Program-made: the position numbers and the translations under genes
Shown here: one piece after another, positions 1 through 6,077 of the stretch
Layout of the letters: each line of letters starts with the position of its first letter
Position numbering within the stretch: position 1 is the stretch's first letter
The notes under the pieces: model-generated
Databases searched by the model: none
What the model saw: only the letters and a program-made list of their open reading frames with translations
Told to the model about the DNA's origin: nothing
NCBI GenBank assembly: GCA_015489295.1
Contig: WGAB01000057.1
Span: 1-7,020 of the forward strand
DNA: 7,020 nt
Source: Caldifarciminota bacterium
GTDB taxonomy: Bacteria; WOR-3; Hydrothermia; WGAB01
Reading direction: 5' to 3'

Positions 1-368
1 CCACCCTCACCACCCAGGCCTACACCTCTTACCTCGTGCGGCTCGCCACCCTCTCGCCCGTGGAGGAACTCATCGCCGGTCTTTTGCCCTGCGAGTGGGG
101 CTACTACTTCGTGGCCTCGGAGGCCGGGCCCGACCTGCCCGAGGACCCCTTTTACCGCGACTGGATCCAGACCTATCGGTCGGAGGCGTTCAAGGCCCTG
201 GGCGACGCCCTCATTGAGATGCTTCACCGTCGTGTGCCCTCGGAGGCGCACCTGACCCCGGGCATCCGGCGGGCCTTCCGCACCAGCCTGGAGTTTGAAA
301 ACCTGTTCTTCTGGATGGCCTGGCATCGCGGCGATCCCTGGAAAAAACCCCGGGAGGATTCGGCATGA
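1..368 (+). CDS. tenA: TenA/thiaminase II family protein (aminopyrimidine aminohydrolase-like), C-terminal part; 5' end outside window
   Basis: This is the C-terminal half of a TenA-family enzyme. Characterised members hydrolyse aminopyrimidine breakdown products of thiamin so the pyrimidine can be reused, in the cytoplasm. The frame is open to the left edge (first whole codon at 3). The residues before the GTG at 36 (..QAYTSYLVRLATLSP..) still match the family, so that GTG is internal and the true start lies upstream. The LPCEWGYY segment carries Cys (codon 90-92) where Bacillus subtilis TenA has nucleophile Cys135. The SLEFENLFFWMAW segment carries Glu (codon 297-299) where TenA has Glu205. 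Both catalytic residues are therefore retained. The family pattern D-P-F-Y-x-x-W-I-x-T-Y is also present. The stop overlaps the next start as ATGA (365-368), so the two genes are probably translated together. The exact substrate cannot be read from this half. Confidence 0.88.
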   Translation, partial: TLTTQAYTSYLVRLATLSPVEELIAGLLPCEWGYYFVASEAGPDLPEDPFYRDWIQTYRSEAFKALGDALIEMLHRRVPSEAHLTPGIRRAFRTSLEFENLFFWMAWHRGDPWKKPREDSA

Positions 369-1516
369 GTGGCCTGTGGCTCTGGCTGGTCCTCGGCACC
401 TTCACCCTGGAGGGCTATACCGGGTTTCACCTGGCCCGGGGCGGCTGGCACGGCACGGCGTGGCAAACCCCCGTGGGCCTCGCCAGCCTGGGGATCCGGG
501 GGCGGGTGTGCCCCTACGGCACCGTCTCCCTGCGGTTCCTGTTCTTTGACCTTTTGCGGGGTTCCCGCCATACCCCCACCTACGCTCCGTACCTGCAGGA
601 GGCGGCCCTGAGCCTCCAATGGGGCACCACCGGAACCCTCACCCTCGGGCACCAGTTGCTCTCGTACCGCGACGGCTTCTTCCTGACGGACATCGGCGAC
701 GGCATGGACGCCCTGCGCCTTTCCTGGCATCCCACTTCAGAGGCCCGGGTCGACCTCTTTTATGTACTGCAGGGGAACCGGGCCTTTGGCGACCGGCCCA
801 CCGGCGATTTCCTGGGGCTGTACTGGCGCCACTCGATGCTGGACCTCTACGCGGCTCTGCGCACCGACGGCACCGGCCTCCTGTGGCTCGGAGCCCGCGC
901 CCAGGCCCCCTTCCGGCACCTGAACCTGGTGGCCGAGGCTGTGGGCCTCCGCAACGGCACCCGATGGTACCCCGCGGCCCAGGCCTACCTCCGCTGGCAC
1001 CATTCCCGGGGCACCCTGGGGGCCGGCGCCTATTACCTGCACCGTCGCTGGCAAAAGCCCGTGGCTTACCCCTCCGTCATGGACAACTTCTACAACGGCT
1101 GGACTGCCTTCGGTGAGGCCCTGAACTGGGTGGTGCTGCCGTTAGAACTCGCGCCGCTGGTGTCCTCGGCCTCGGCGGGCGACCCGTATGCCGTGTACTG
1201 GCCCGATCCCCACAACCTGTGGGTGCTGAACCTGAACCATCAGCAGGCCCTGGGAAACCTGTTCTCGTTTCGGCTGGATCTCTTCGGCTATGGCCTTGCC
1301 GAGGACCCGGAAACCCAAAAGACCCTGGTTTTTCTGGGCCCCGAGGCCGCCGGCACCCTGACCCTGCAGTGCCAGGGGTTCACCCTGGGCCTTTCCGGAG
1401 GGGTGTTCTGGCCCCATGCCGGGCTTTCCACCCGAAAGCCCGCCTGGAACCTGCGGATCTGGGGCTTTGCCCCCTTTGAGGTTTTGTGGTCGCCGCCGAT
1501 GCTCCAGGGGTCGTAG
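365..1516 (+). CDS. Predicted outer-membrane beta-barrel (porin-like) protein, unassigned family, coupled to tenA
   Basis: A 383-aa protein of no family I can name with confidence. Residues about 3-14 form a short hydrophobic stretch that could be a signal peptide, although it lacks the usual N-terminal Lys/Arg. The rest is rich in Gly, Trp and Tyr, with many stretches of alternating polar and hydrophobic residues separated by Gly/Asp/Asn turns (for example 80-96, 114-135, 147-166, 172-194, 204-226, 300-310, 319-346, 361-375). This is typical of transmembrane beta-strands. The segment at about 94-121 (GHQ..SYRDGF..DGMDALRLSW) resembles the G-R-Q...F-D-G...L pattern of alginate-export-type porins, a loose resemblance only. 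There is no TonB box or plug, and the size is too small for a TonB-dependent receptor. A GGGAGGA Shine-Dalgarno at 352-358, 6 bases before the ATG, supports the start. The ATGA overlap with tenA suggests a shared role, possibly passage of a thiamin-related compound across the outer membrane. That role is inference. Confidence 0.7.
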   Translation: MSGLWLWLVLGTFTLEGYTGFHLARGGWHGTAWQTPVGLASLGIRGRVCPYGTVSLRFLFFDLLRGSRHTPTYAPYLQEAALSLQWGTTGTLTLGHQLLSYRDGFFLTDIGDGMDALRLSWHPTSEARVDLFYVLQGNRAFGDRPTGDFLGLYWRHSMLDLYAALRTDGTGLLWLGARAQAPFRHLNLVAEAVGLRNGTRWYPAAQAYLRWHHSRGTLGAGAYYLHRRWQKPVAYPSVMDNFYNGWTAFGEALNWVVLPLELAPLVSSASAGDPYAVYWPDPHNLWVLNLNHQQALGNLFSFRLDLFGYGLAEDPETQKTLVFLGPEAAGTLTLQCQGFTLGLSGGVFWPHAGLSTRKPAWNLRIWGFAPFEVLWSPPMLQGS

Positions 1517-1520
1517 CGGG

Positions 1521-2714
1521 TTACCCGAGCAAGCGACGCCGGAGGTGGTCCAGCAATGTAAAGGTGCTCCGGGCCTTGACCCGAAGCCGATCGCCGGAAA
1601 ATAGGTGCCGGTGGACTTCTACCTTCCCACGGACCGAAACGCCCAGGTACACGAGCCCCACGGGCTTTTTCGGGGTGCCTCCGGTGGGCCCGGCGATGCC
1701 TGTAGTGGACAGGCCCACATCGGCGCCGAGTTTCCGGCGGGCCCCTTCGGCCATCTGGGCCGCCACAGGCTCAGACACGGCCCCCTCGGTGAGCAACACC
1801 GCCTGGGATACCCCCAGGATCCGCACCTTGGCCTCGTTGGAATAGGTGACCAGGCTGCCCACAAAGAAATCGGAACTCCCGTGGATGTCGGTGATTGTGC
1901 TGGCCACCAATCCGCCGGTGCACGACTCGGCCACCGCCAGGGTCCAGCCGCGCCGCCGCAGCATTCGGCCCACCACATAGGCCAAACTCTCGCCCTCCTC
2001 GCCGTACAGGTCCTCACCCAGCCGTTCCCGAAGCCGCTGGAGGAGCTCCGGGGGCTCCACCGGCACCGTCAGATGGATGCCTGAAGCCTTGGCGATCACC
2101 GAGAAATCGGTGCCCTCGGGTACCACCTCCCGAAGCACCTGCAGGATCTCGGGCTCGGTATAGCCGAACACATGGAGGGTGCGGTACCGCGGATGGGTGC
2201 CCAGCACCGCCTTGAGGCGCTCGTGGAGCACGGGCAACACCGCCCGCACCTCCTTCGGCGGCCCGGGCAGGGCCACGAGAAACCGGCCGGGCTCCATTTC
2301 CCGAAGGAGCCCGGGAGCCAGGCCCACCGGGTTGTAGAGCACCTCGAACCCTTCGGGCAGCACGGCAAACTCCCGAAAGGCCTCCAGGTTTTCAAACCCC
2401 ATGCGCTGCAGCCGGGGCCGAATCTTCTGGAAATAGGTTTCGTGGAACCGCAGCGGGGTGCCCGCCACCTCGGCCAGCACCCCGCGGGTGAGGTCATCGT
2501 GGGTTGGGCCCAGGCCGCCCAGGACCACCACGATTTCCGCCCGGCTCAGGGCCTGCTGGATCTCTTCCCTGAGGGCCGCGGCGTCGTCGGGCAGGGTCAC
2601 CTCCCGCAGGGTGGGCACCCCGTACCGATAGAAAAAGCCGGTCACCAGGGGTACATCCTCGTTCACCAATCCCCGGAGCAGTTCGCTCCCCGTGGAAATC
2701 ACATAGGCCCTCAT
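1521..2714 (-). CDS. cinA: CinA family protein: COG1058 (MoCF-like) N-terminal domain plus NMN deamidase (PncC) C-terminal domain
   Basis: A full-length CinA of 397 aa, close to the roughly 400 aa usual for the two-domain form. The N-terminal molybdopterin-binding-like domain (about 1-165) shows STGSELL (7-13) and the phosphate-binding G-G-L-G-P-T-H-D-D (66-74). In characterised CinA proteins this domain is linked to ADP-ribose pyrophosphatase activity. A linker follows (about 170-240). The C-terminal domain (about 243-397) carries the nicotinamide-mononucleotide deamidase signatures AESCTGG (262-268), YSNEAK (291-296), GAVSE (311-315) and TGIAGPTGGTPKKPVG (338-353). All look intact, so cytoplasmic pyridine-nucleotide salvage is the likely role. 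The older competence/damage-inducible name does not imply DNA uptake here. The reading frame runs 23 codons further upstream, but the ATG at 2714 has a strong AGGAGG 7 bases ahead and is where family homology begins. That ATG overlaps the upstream stop (ATGA, 2711-2714). Confidence 0.95.
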   Translation of the reverse strand: MRAYVISTGSELLRGLVNEDVPLVTGFFYRYGVPTLREVTLPDDAAALREEIQQALSRAEIVVVLGGLGPTHDDLTRGVLAEVAGTPLRFHETYFQKIRPRLQRMGFENLEAFREFAVLPEGFEVLYNPVGLAPGLLREMEPGRFLVALPGPPKEVRAVLPVLHERLKAVLGTHPRYRTLHVFGYTEPEILQVLREVVPEGTDFSVIAKASGIHLTVPVEPPELLQRLRERLGEDLYGEEGESLAYVVGRMLRRRGWTLAVAESCTGGLVASTITDIHGSSDFFVGSLVTYSNEAKVRILGVSQAVLLTEGAVSEPVAAQMAEGARRKLGADVGLSTTGIAGPTGGTPKKPVGLVYLGVSVRGKVEVHRHLFSGDRLRVKARSTFTLLDHLRRRLLG

Positions 2715-3100
2715 GGCGTTCCCTCCTGTGGGTTCTGGGCCCTTTGCGGTTGAGGCCTCGGCCGTTCCCATACCTTTTGCCATTTGCCGTCCCGCTGGAT
2801 CCGGAGCCGCCGCACCTCAATGGTGAGGGCGTCGATGTAAAAATCTCCCACCACCATCACCTGGTGGCACCGGTACCGGTTCAGCACCTCCACGGGAACC
2901 CCTAAAAGATGGAGCACCGAGCCCTTTTCCGTGACCACCACGGGCGCATTCTCCACCCCATCCAGGGGCACAAAGGTGGAGGTACTGTCGCAGGGCTGGT
3001 CGTGGAGCACGGACTGCAGATCGGTAAGGGTACCGATGACGGATCCCAGGGTAGGTTTCAGGGCCAGGAGCATCAGCAAGCCCGCTGTGAACAGGTTCAT
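2711..3100 (-). CDS. Small putative exported protein, unknown function, coupled to cinA
   Basis: A 129-aa protein I do not recognise. Residues about 3-20 (FTAGLLMLLALKPTLGS) are hydrophobic and end in small residues, compatible with a signal peptide, but no Lys/Arg precedes the core, so export is only likely. The middle (about 21-100) is rich in short beta-type stretches (GTLTDLQSVL, APVVVTEKG, SVLHLLGVPVEVL, HQVMVVGDFYIDALTIEVRRL), suggesting a small beta-sheet or OB-like fold. Only two cysteines follow the leader (C37, C78), which could pair if the protein is exported. The tail (about 112-129) is Pro/Gln/Arg-rich and probably disordered. An AAGGAG at 3108-3113, 7 bases before the ATG, and a good promoter match just upstream support it as a real gene. 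Its stop overlaps the cinA start (ATGA). The link to CinA could be functional or simply operon packing. Confidence 0.75.
   Translation of the reverse strand: MNLFTAGLLMLLALKPTLGSVIGTLTDLQSVLHDQPCDSTSTFVPLDGVENAPVVVTEKGSVLHLLGVPVEVLNRYRCHQVMVVGDFYIDALTIEVRRLRIQRDGKWQKVWERPRPQPQRAQNPQEGTP
2722..2727 (-). promoter_or_regulatory. Shine-Dalgarno of cinA
   Basis: Read on the minus strand this is a perfect AGGAGG, 7 bases before the ATG at 2714. It decides the cinA start against the longer in-frame option at 2783. It lies inside the last codons of the upstream gene, as expected for translational coupling. Confidence 0.85.
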
Positions 3101-3127
3101 GGAGCATCTCCTTGCTTGGGCGTGGAA

Positions 3128-3156
3128 GTTATACGCTGCGGGCTCCGGGGCTGCAA
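3128..3156 (-). promoter_or_regulatory. Candidate sigma-70-type promoter for the small exported protein-cinA operon
   Basis: On the minus strand a TATAAC -10 box (3133 down to 3128, 5 of 6 to consensus) is preceded, after exactly 17 bases, by TTGCAG (3156 down to 3151, sharing TTG with the -35 consensus). Transcription starting near 3121 would give a leader of about 20 bases containing the AAGGAG ribosome site of the gene at 3100. Spacing and position are good; the -35 match is weak. Confidence 0.5.
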
Positions 3157-3213
3157 GCCACCCGGCGCTCCCCGGCCCTTCCCATGCGGGAAACCCTTAA
3201 AATAGCCCAAAAC

Positions 3214-3218
3214 GGAGG
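3214..3218 (+). promoter_or_regulatory. Shine-Dalgarno deciding the acyl-CoA dehydrogenase start
   Basis: GGAGG, 4 bases before the ATG at 3223. Earlier in-frame starts (TTG 3112, ATG 3184) have no ribosome site, and the residues they would add do not look like the family. The start at 3223 is therefore preferred. Confidence 0.7.
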
Positions 3219-3222
3219 GCGC

Positions 3223-4404
3223 ATGTTTGCAAGGAATCTGCAGTTTCTGGAGGCGGAAGAGCATCGGCTGCTGAGGGAAACCGTGCGGCGGTTCGCCCGC
3301 CAGCGCGTGGAACCTGTTGCCGAGGAGATCGACCGGTCGGACCGCTTTCCCCGGGACCTCTTCGCCGAACTGGCCCAGCTGGGGCTCACCGGCATCGTGA
3401 TTCCCGAGGAATACGAAGGCTTCGGCGAGGATGTGGTGGCCGCCGTGGTGGTACTGGAGGAACTCTCCCGGTACAGCCCGGCGCTGGCCCTGTCGCTCCT
3501 GGCCCACGCCATCCTGGGGGGCCACAACATCGCCCTCTGGGGCAACGAGGAGCAGAAACGGCGGTACCTGCCCAAAATCGCCCGGGGTGAGTGGATCGCG
3601 GGCATGGCCATTACCGAGCCCAACGCCGGCTCGGATGTGTATGCCATCCAGACCACGGCCCGGCGCGAGGGCGACCACTTCGTGCTCAACGGCTCCAAGA
3701 TCTTCATTACCAACGCCGCCGTGGCCGATGTGCTGGTGGTGTACGCCCTTACCGACGATCCCGCCAAAACCCGCGACTTCATGTCGGCCTTCATCGTGGA
3801 AACCGCCTGGCCCGGCGTGGAGGTCACCAAATCCTTTGAAAAGATGGGCATGCGGGGGTCGCCCACCGGCCAGCTGTTCCTGGACCAGGTGAAGGTGCCG
3901 GCCGAGAACCTGCTGGGCACCTACGGCAAAGGCTTTCTGCAGCTCATGAAGAGTTTTCAGCTGGAGCGGATCACCATTGCGGCCCAGGGCACGGGCATCG
4001 CCCTGGAGGCCCTGAACTGGATGGTGCGCCACGCCCACGAACGCCGGCAGTTCGGCAGGCCCATCGCCGAGTTTCAACTCATCCAGCACAAGATCGCGCG
4101 CATCGCCGCCCGGCTGGACACCGTGCGCACCTATCTGTACCAGGTGGCCGCCCGCTACACGCCGGAGGAAGACCTGCGGTTTGAGGCCGCCACGGTCAAA
4201 CTCCTGGCCTCGCAACTGGCCGTGGAAGCCGGGCTGGAGGCCATCCAGGTGCTGGGAGGCTACGGCTACACCCACGAGTACCCGGTGGAACGGCTCATGC
4301 GCGACGCCAAACTGCTGGAGATCGGCGCTGGCACCTCCGAGATCATGGAGGTGATCCTGGCCAAGAACCTCATGAAACAGGTGCAACAGGGAGGCGGCCT
4401 GTGA
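3223..4404 (+). CDS. Acyl-CoA dehydrogenase, isovaleryl-CoA dehydrogenase-like active-site type
   Basis: A 393-aa FAD-dependent acyl-CoA dehydrogenase of normal family length. It would oxidise an acyl-CoA to the 2,3-enoyl-CoA and pass electrons to electron-transfer flavoprotein. The order is N-terminal helical domain (about 1-125), central beta-domain opened by signature 1 GMAITEPNAGSD (127-138) and followed by NGSKIFITNA, then the C-terminal helical domain with ERRQFGRPI and QVLGGYGYTHEYPVERLMRDAK (from 342). The usual catalytic Glu of the Y-E-G-T motif is absent: the sequence is EIGAGTSEI with Ala369. Instead QLERI supplies Glu248, matching the relocated base (Glu254) of human isovaleryl-CoA dehydrogenase, which also has GAGTSE. 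The enzyme therefore looks active, perhaps on branched or longer acyl-CoA; the substrate is not certain. Its stop overlaps the GTG start of the branching enzyme (GTGA, 4401-4404), placing it first in the glycogen operon. Confidence 0.93.
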   Translation: MFARNLQFLEAEEHRLLRETVRRFARQRVEPVAEEIDRSDRFPRDLFAELAQLGLTGIVIPEEYEGFGEDVVAAVVVLEELSRYSPALALSLLAHAILGGHNIALWGNEEQKRRYLPKIARGEWIAGMAITEPNAGSDVYAIQTTARREGDHFVLNGSKIFITNAAVADVLVVYALTDDPAKTRDFMSAFIVETAWPGVEVTKSFEKMGMRGSPTGQLFLDQVKVPAENLLGTYGKGFLQLMKSFQLERITIAAQGTGIALEALNWMVRHAHERRQFGRPIAEFQLIQHKIARIAARLDTVRTYLYQVAARYTPEEDLRFEAATVKLLASQLAVEAGLEAIQVLGGYGYTHEYPVERLMRDAKLLEIGAGTSEIMEVILAKNLMKQVQQGGGL

Positions 4405-6077
4405 AGGCCCTGGCCTTCGTGCTCCACAGCCACCTGCCCTATGTCGTGAACCACGGAACCTGGCCCCACGGGGCCGAATGGCTCTACGAGGCCGCGGCCG
4501 AGTGCTATGTGCCCCTGTACCGGGCGTTCCGCAAACTGGAAGAGCGGGGCGTGCGGCAGGCGGTGACCCTCGGCATCACCCCGATTCTGGCCGAACAACT
4601 CAGGATGCCCGAGTTTCAACAGGGCTTTCGCCAGTACCTGGAGGCCAAACAGGCCTCGGCGGCCGACGATGAACAAACCTTCCGGCGCCTGGGCCTGGAC
4701 CACCGGGCCCGGGTGGCCCGCTTCTGGCAAACCTTTTACTGGCAGGTGGCCCAGACCTTTGACGAACTGGACGGCGACCTCGTGGCAGCCTTCGCCCGGC
4801 TCCAGGAGGCCGGCGTTGTGGAAATCCTGACCTCGGCCGCCACCCACGGCTACCTGCCGCTGTTGGGCCGCGACGAGGCGGTGTGGGGCCAGGTACTGGA
4901 GGGGGCCCGCGCGTACCGCCGACACTTCGGCCGGCCGGCCCGGGGCCTCTGGCCCCCGGAACTGGCCTACCGCCCGGCGTACCGCTGGCGCCGCCCCACC
5001 GACGGCAAGGAAATGGACCGGCACGGCGTGGAACACTTTTACCACCGGGCCGGCCTCCGGTTCTTTCTGGTGGACCATCATCTGCTCAAGGGCGGCCGGG
5101 CCATCGGCACCTATCTTTCCCTGTTTCCGGGCCTCAAGGCCCTGTGGCAGCGGTTTGAAGAGGAACATCGTCCCGAGGAACGGGAACGCGATCCCTACCG
5201 GCCGTACTACGCCCTGTCGCCAGGCTCCGAGGGACCCGTGGCCTTCTTCACCCGCGACCCGAAAACCGCCCAGCAGGTGTGGTCGCGCGACATCGGATAC
5301 CCGGGCGACCCGGCCTACCTGGAGTTCCACAAAAAGCACTTTCCCTCGGGCCACCGCTACTGGCGCGTCACCGACGCCAAAGCCGACCTGGCCGACAAAC
5401 AGGAGTACGACCCCGACGCCGTCCTTCCCGTGATCCAGAACCATGTGCGCCACTTCGTGGGCGTGGTCCAGGAGATCCTGGCCCGGAAGGACGCCGGCGT
5501 GGTGGTCAGCCCCTTTGACACCGAACTCTTCGGCCACTGGTGGTTTGAAGGCCCCCGATGGTTGGAGGGCGTGCTCCAAAGCCTGGCCGAGCCCGGCGCC
5601 GCGGTGCGCCCCACCACGCTGTCGCAGGCCCTGGAAGCCCTGCCCCCCGAGGAGGTGGTGCACCTGCCCGAGGGGTCGTGGGGCGAAGGCGGGTTCCACT
5701 GGGTGTGGTACAACGACGATACCGCCTGGACCTGGCGGCATATCCACCGCCTGGAGGACGCCTTCTTTGAGGTGCTCCCCGGGCTGGCTCCCTCCCACCT
5801 GGGCCAGCGCCTGGCCCGCCAGATGGCCCGGGAACTGCTGCTCCTGGAATCCTCGGACTGGCAGTTCCTGATCACCACCTGGAGCGCCCGGGATTACGCC
5901 GAACAACGGGTCACCCGCCATGTGGAGGACCTGGAACGGCTGCTCGCCCTGGCCCGGGCCCTGCTGGCTCAGCAAACCTGGCAGGACGCCGATTTCCGGT
6001 TCCTGGAAACCCTGGAGCAACGGGACCGGATTTTCCCCGACATCAACCCCTTTGAATGGATGGAGGCAAACGCATGA
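4401..6077 (+). CDS. GH57 family 1,4-alpha-glucan branching enzyme
   Basis: A 558-aa glycoside hydrolase family 57 protein of the branching-enzyme branch, which makes alpha-1,6 branches in glycogen. The N-terminus closely resembles the Thermus thermophilus enzyme, with H-S-H-L-P-Y (9-14) and TLGITPILAEQL (56-67). The five GH57 regions can be followed: HSHLPY; SAATHGYLPLL (145-155); GLWPPELAYRP with nucleophile Glu187; SPFDTELFGHWWFEG with acid/base Asp373; and SWGEGGFHWVW near 426-436. The C-terminal helical part contains LLLESSDWQFLITTWSARDYAEQR (about 480-503), typical of this branch. The spacing between catalytic residues is 186, against 169-171 in the characterised Thermus and Thermococcus enzymes, so an extra loop is present. 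The GTG start overlaps the previous stop and has AGGGAGG at 4388-4394, 6 bases ahead. The glgA start overlaps its stop. Some GH57 relatives are amylases or 4-alpha-glucanotransferases, but the glgA linkage favours branching. Confidence 0.9.
   Translation: MKALAFVLHSHLPYVVNHGTWPHGAEWLYEAAAECYVPLYRAFRKLEERGVRQAVTLGITPILAEQLRMPEFQQGFRQYLEAKQASAADDEQTFRRLGLDHRARVARFWQTFYWQVAQTFDELDGDLVAAFARLQEAGVVEILTSAATHGYLPLLGRDEAVWGQVLEGARAYRRHFGRPARGLWPPELAYRPAYRWRRPTDGKEMDRHGVEHFYHRAGLRFFLVDHHLLKGGRAIGTYLSLFPGLKALWQRFEEEHRPEERERDPYRPYYALSPGSEGPVAFFTRDPKTAQQVWSRDIGYPGDPAYLEFHKKHFPSGHRYWRVTDAKADLADKQEYDPDAVLPVIQNHVRHFVGVVQEILARKDAGVVVSPFDTELFGHWWFEGPRWLEGVLQSLAEPGAAVRPTTLSQALEALPPEEVVHLPEGSWGEGGFHWVWYNDDTAWTWRHIHRLEDAFFEVLPGLAPSHLGQRLARQMARELLLLESSDWQFLITTWSARDYAEQRVTRHVEDLERLLALARALLAQQTWQDADFRFLETLEQRDRIFPDINPFEWMEANA

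Larger units (their letters stand above)
3101..3222. other. Divergent intergenic region between the cinA operon and the acyl-CoA dehydrogenase operon
   Basis: This is the only substantial non-coding gap (122 bases), and it must hold the start signals of both outward-facing operons. The minus-strand promoter is at 3128-3156. For the plus-strand operon I see only a -10-like TAAAAT at 3198-3203, in a locally AT-rich patch (3191-3212), with no acceptable -35 box 16-18 bases upstream. A 6-base inverted match (CCGGGG near 3145-3150, CCCCGG near 3170-3175) is too weak to call an operator. No riboswitch or small RNA is evident. Confidence 0.45.

Noticed and set aside
1517..1527. Near-perfect palindrome CGGGT-T-ACCCG at the convergent junction
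   Set aside because: A one-base loop cannot form a normal RNA hairpin and no T-run follows on either strand, so it is not an intrinsic terminator. It is too short to claim as a protein site.
2715..2783. N-terminal extension of CinA by 23 residues
   Set aside because: The extra residues are not family-like, overlap the end of the upstream gene, and the AGGAGG at 2722-2727 points to the ATG at 2714.
3145..3175. CCGGGG/CCCCGG inverted repeat in the divergent region as an operator
   Set aside because: Six bases with a gap of about 19 in GC-rich DNA is expected by chance.
3198..3203. TAAAAT as a full promoter for the acyl-CoA dehydrogenase operon
   Set aside because: The -10 resemblance is fair, but the sequence 16-18 bases upstream (around 3174-3181) is C-rich and has no -35 likeness. 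It is kept only as a note in the intergenic entry.
3097..4386. Long minus-strand open frame (429 codons) antisense to the acyl-CoA dehydrogenase
   Set aside because: It lies opposite a clear enzyme gene. Its translation is rich in His, Gly, Gln and Val with no recognisable motif, as expected from the complement of high-GC codons that rarely form stops.
4266..6020. Minus-strand open frame of 584 codons across the GH57 gene
   Set aside because: Same shadow effect: low-complexity Gly/Pro/Val/Gln composition, no ribosome site or motif worth noting, and it is fully covered by a well-conserved gene on the plus strand.
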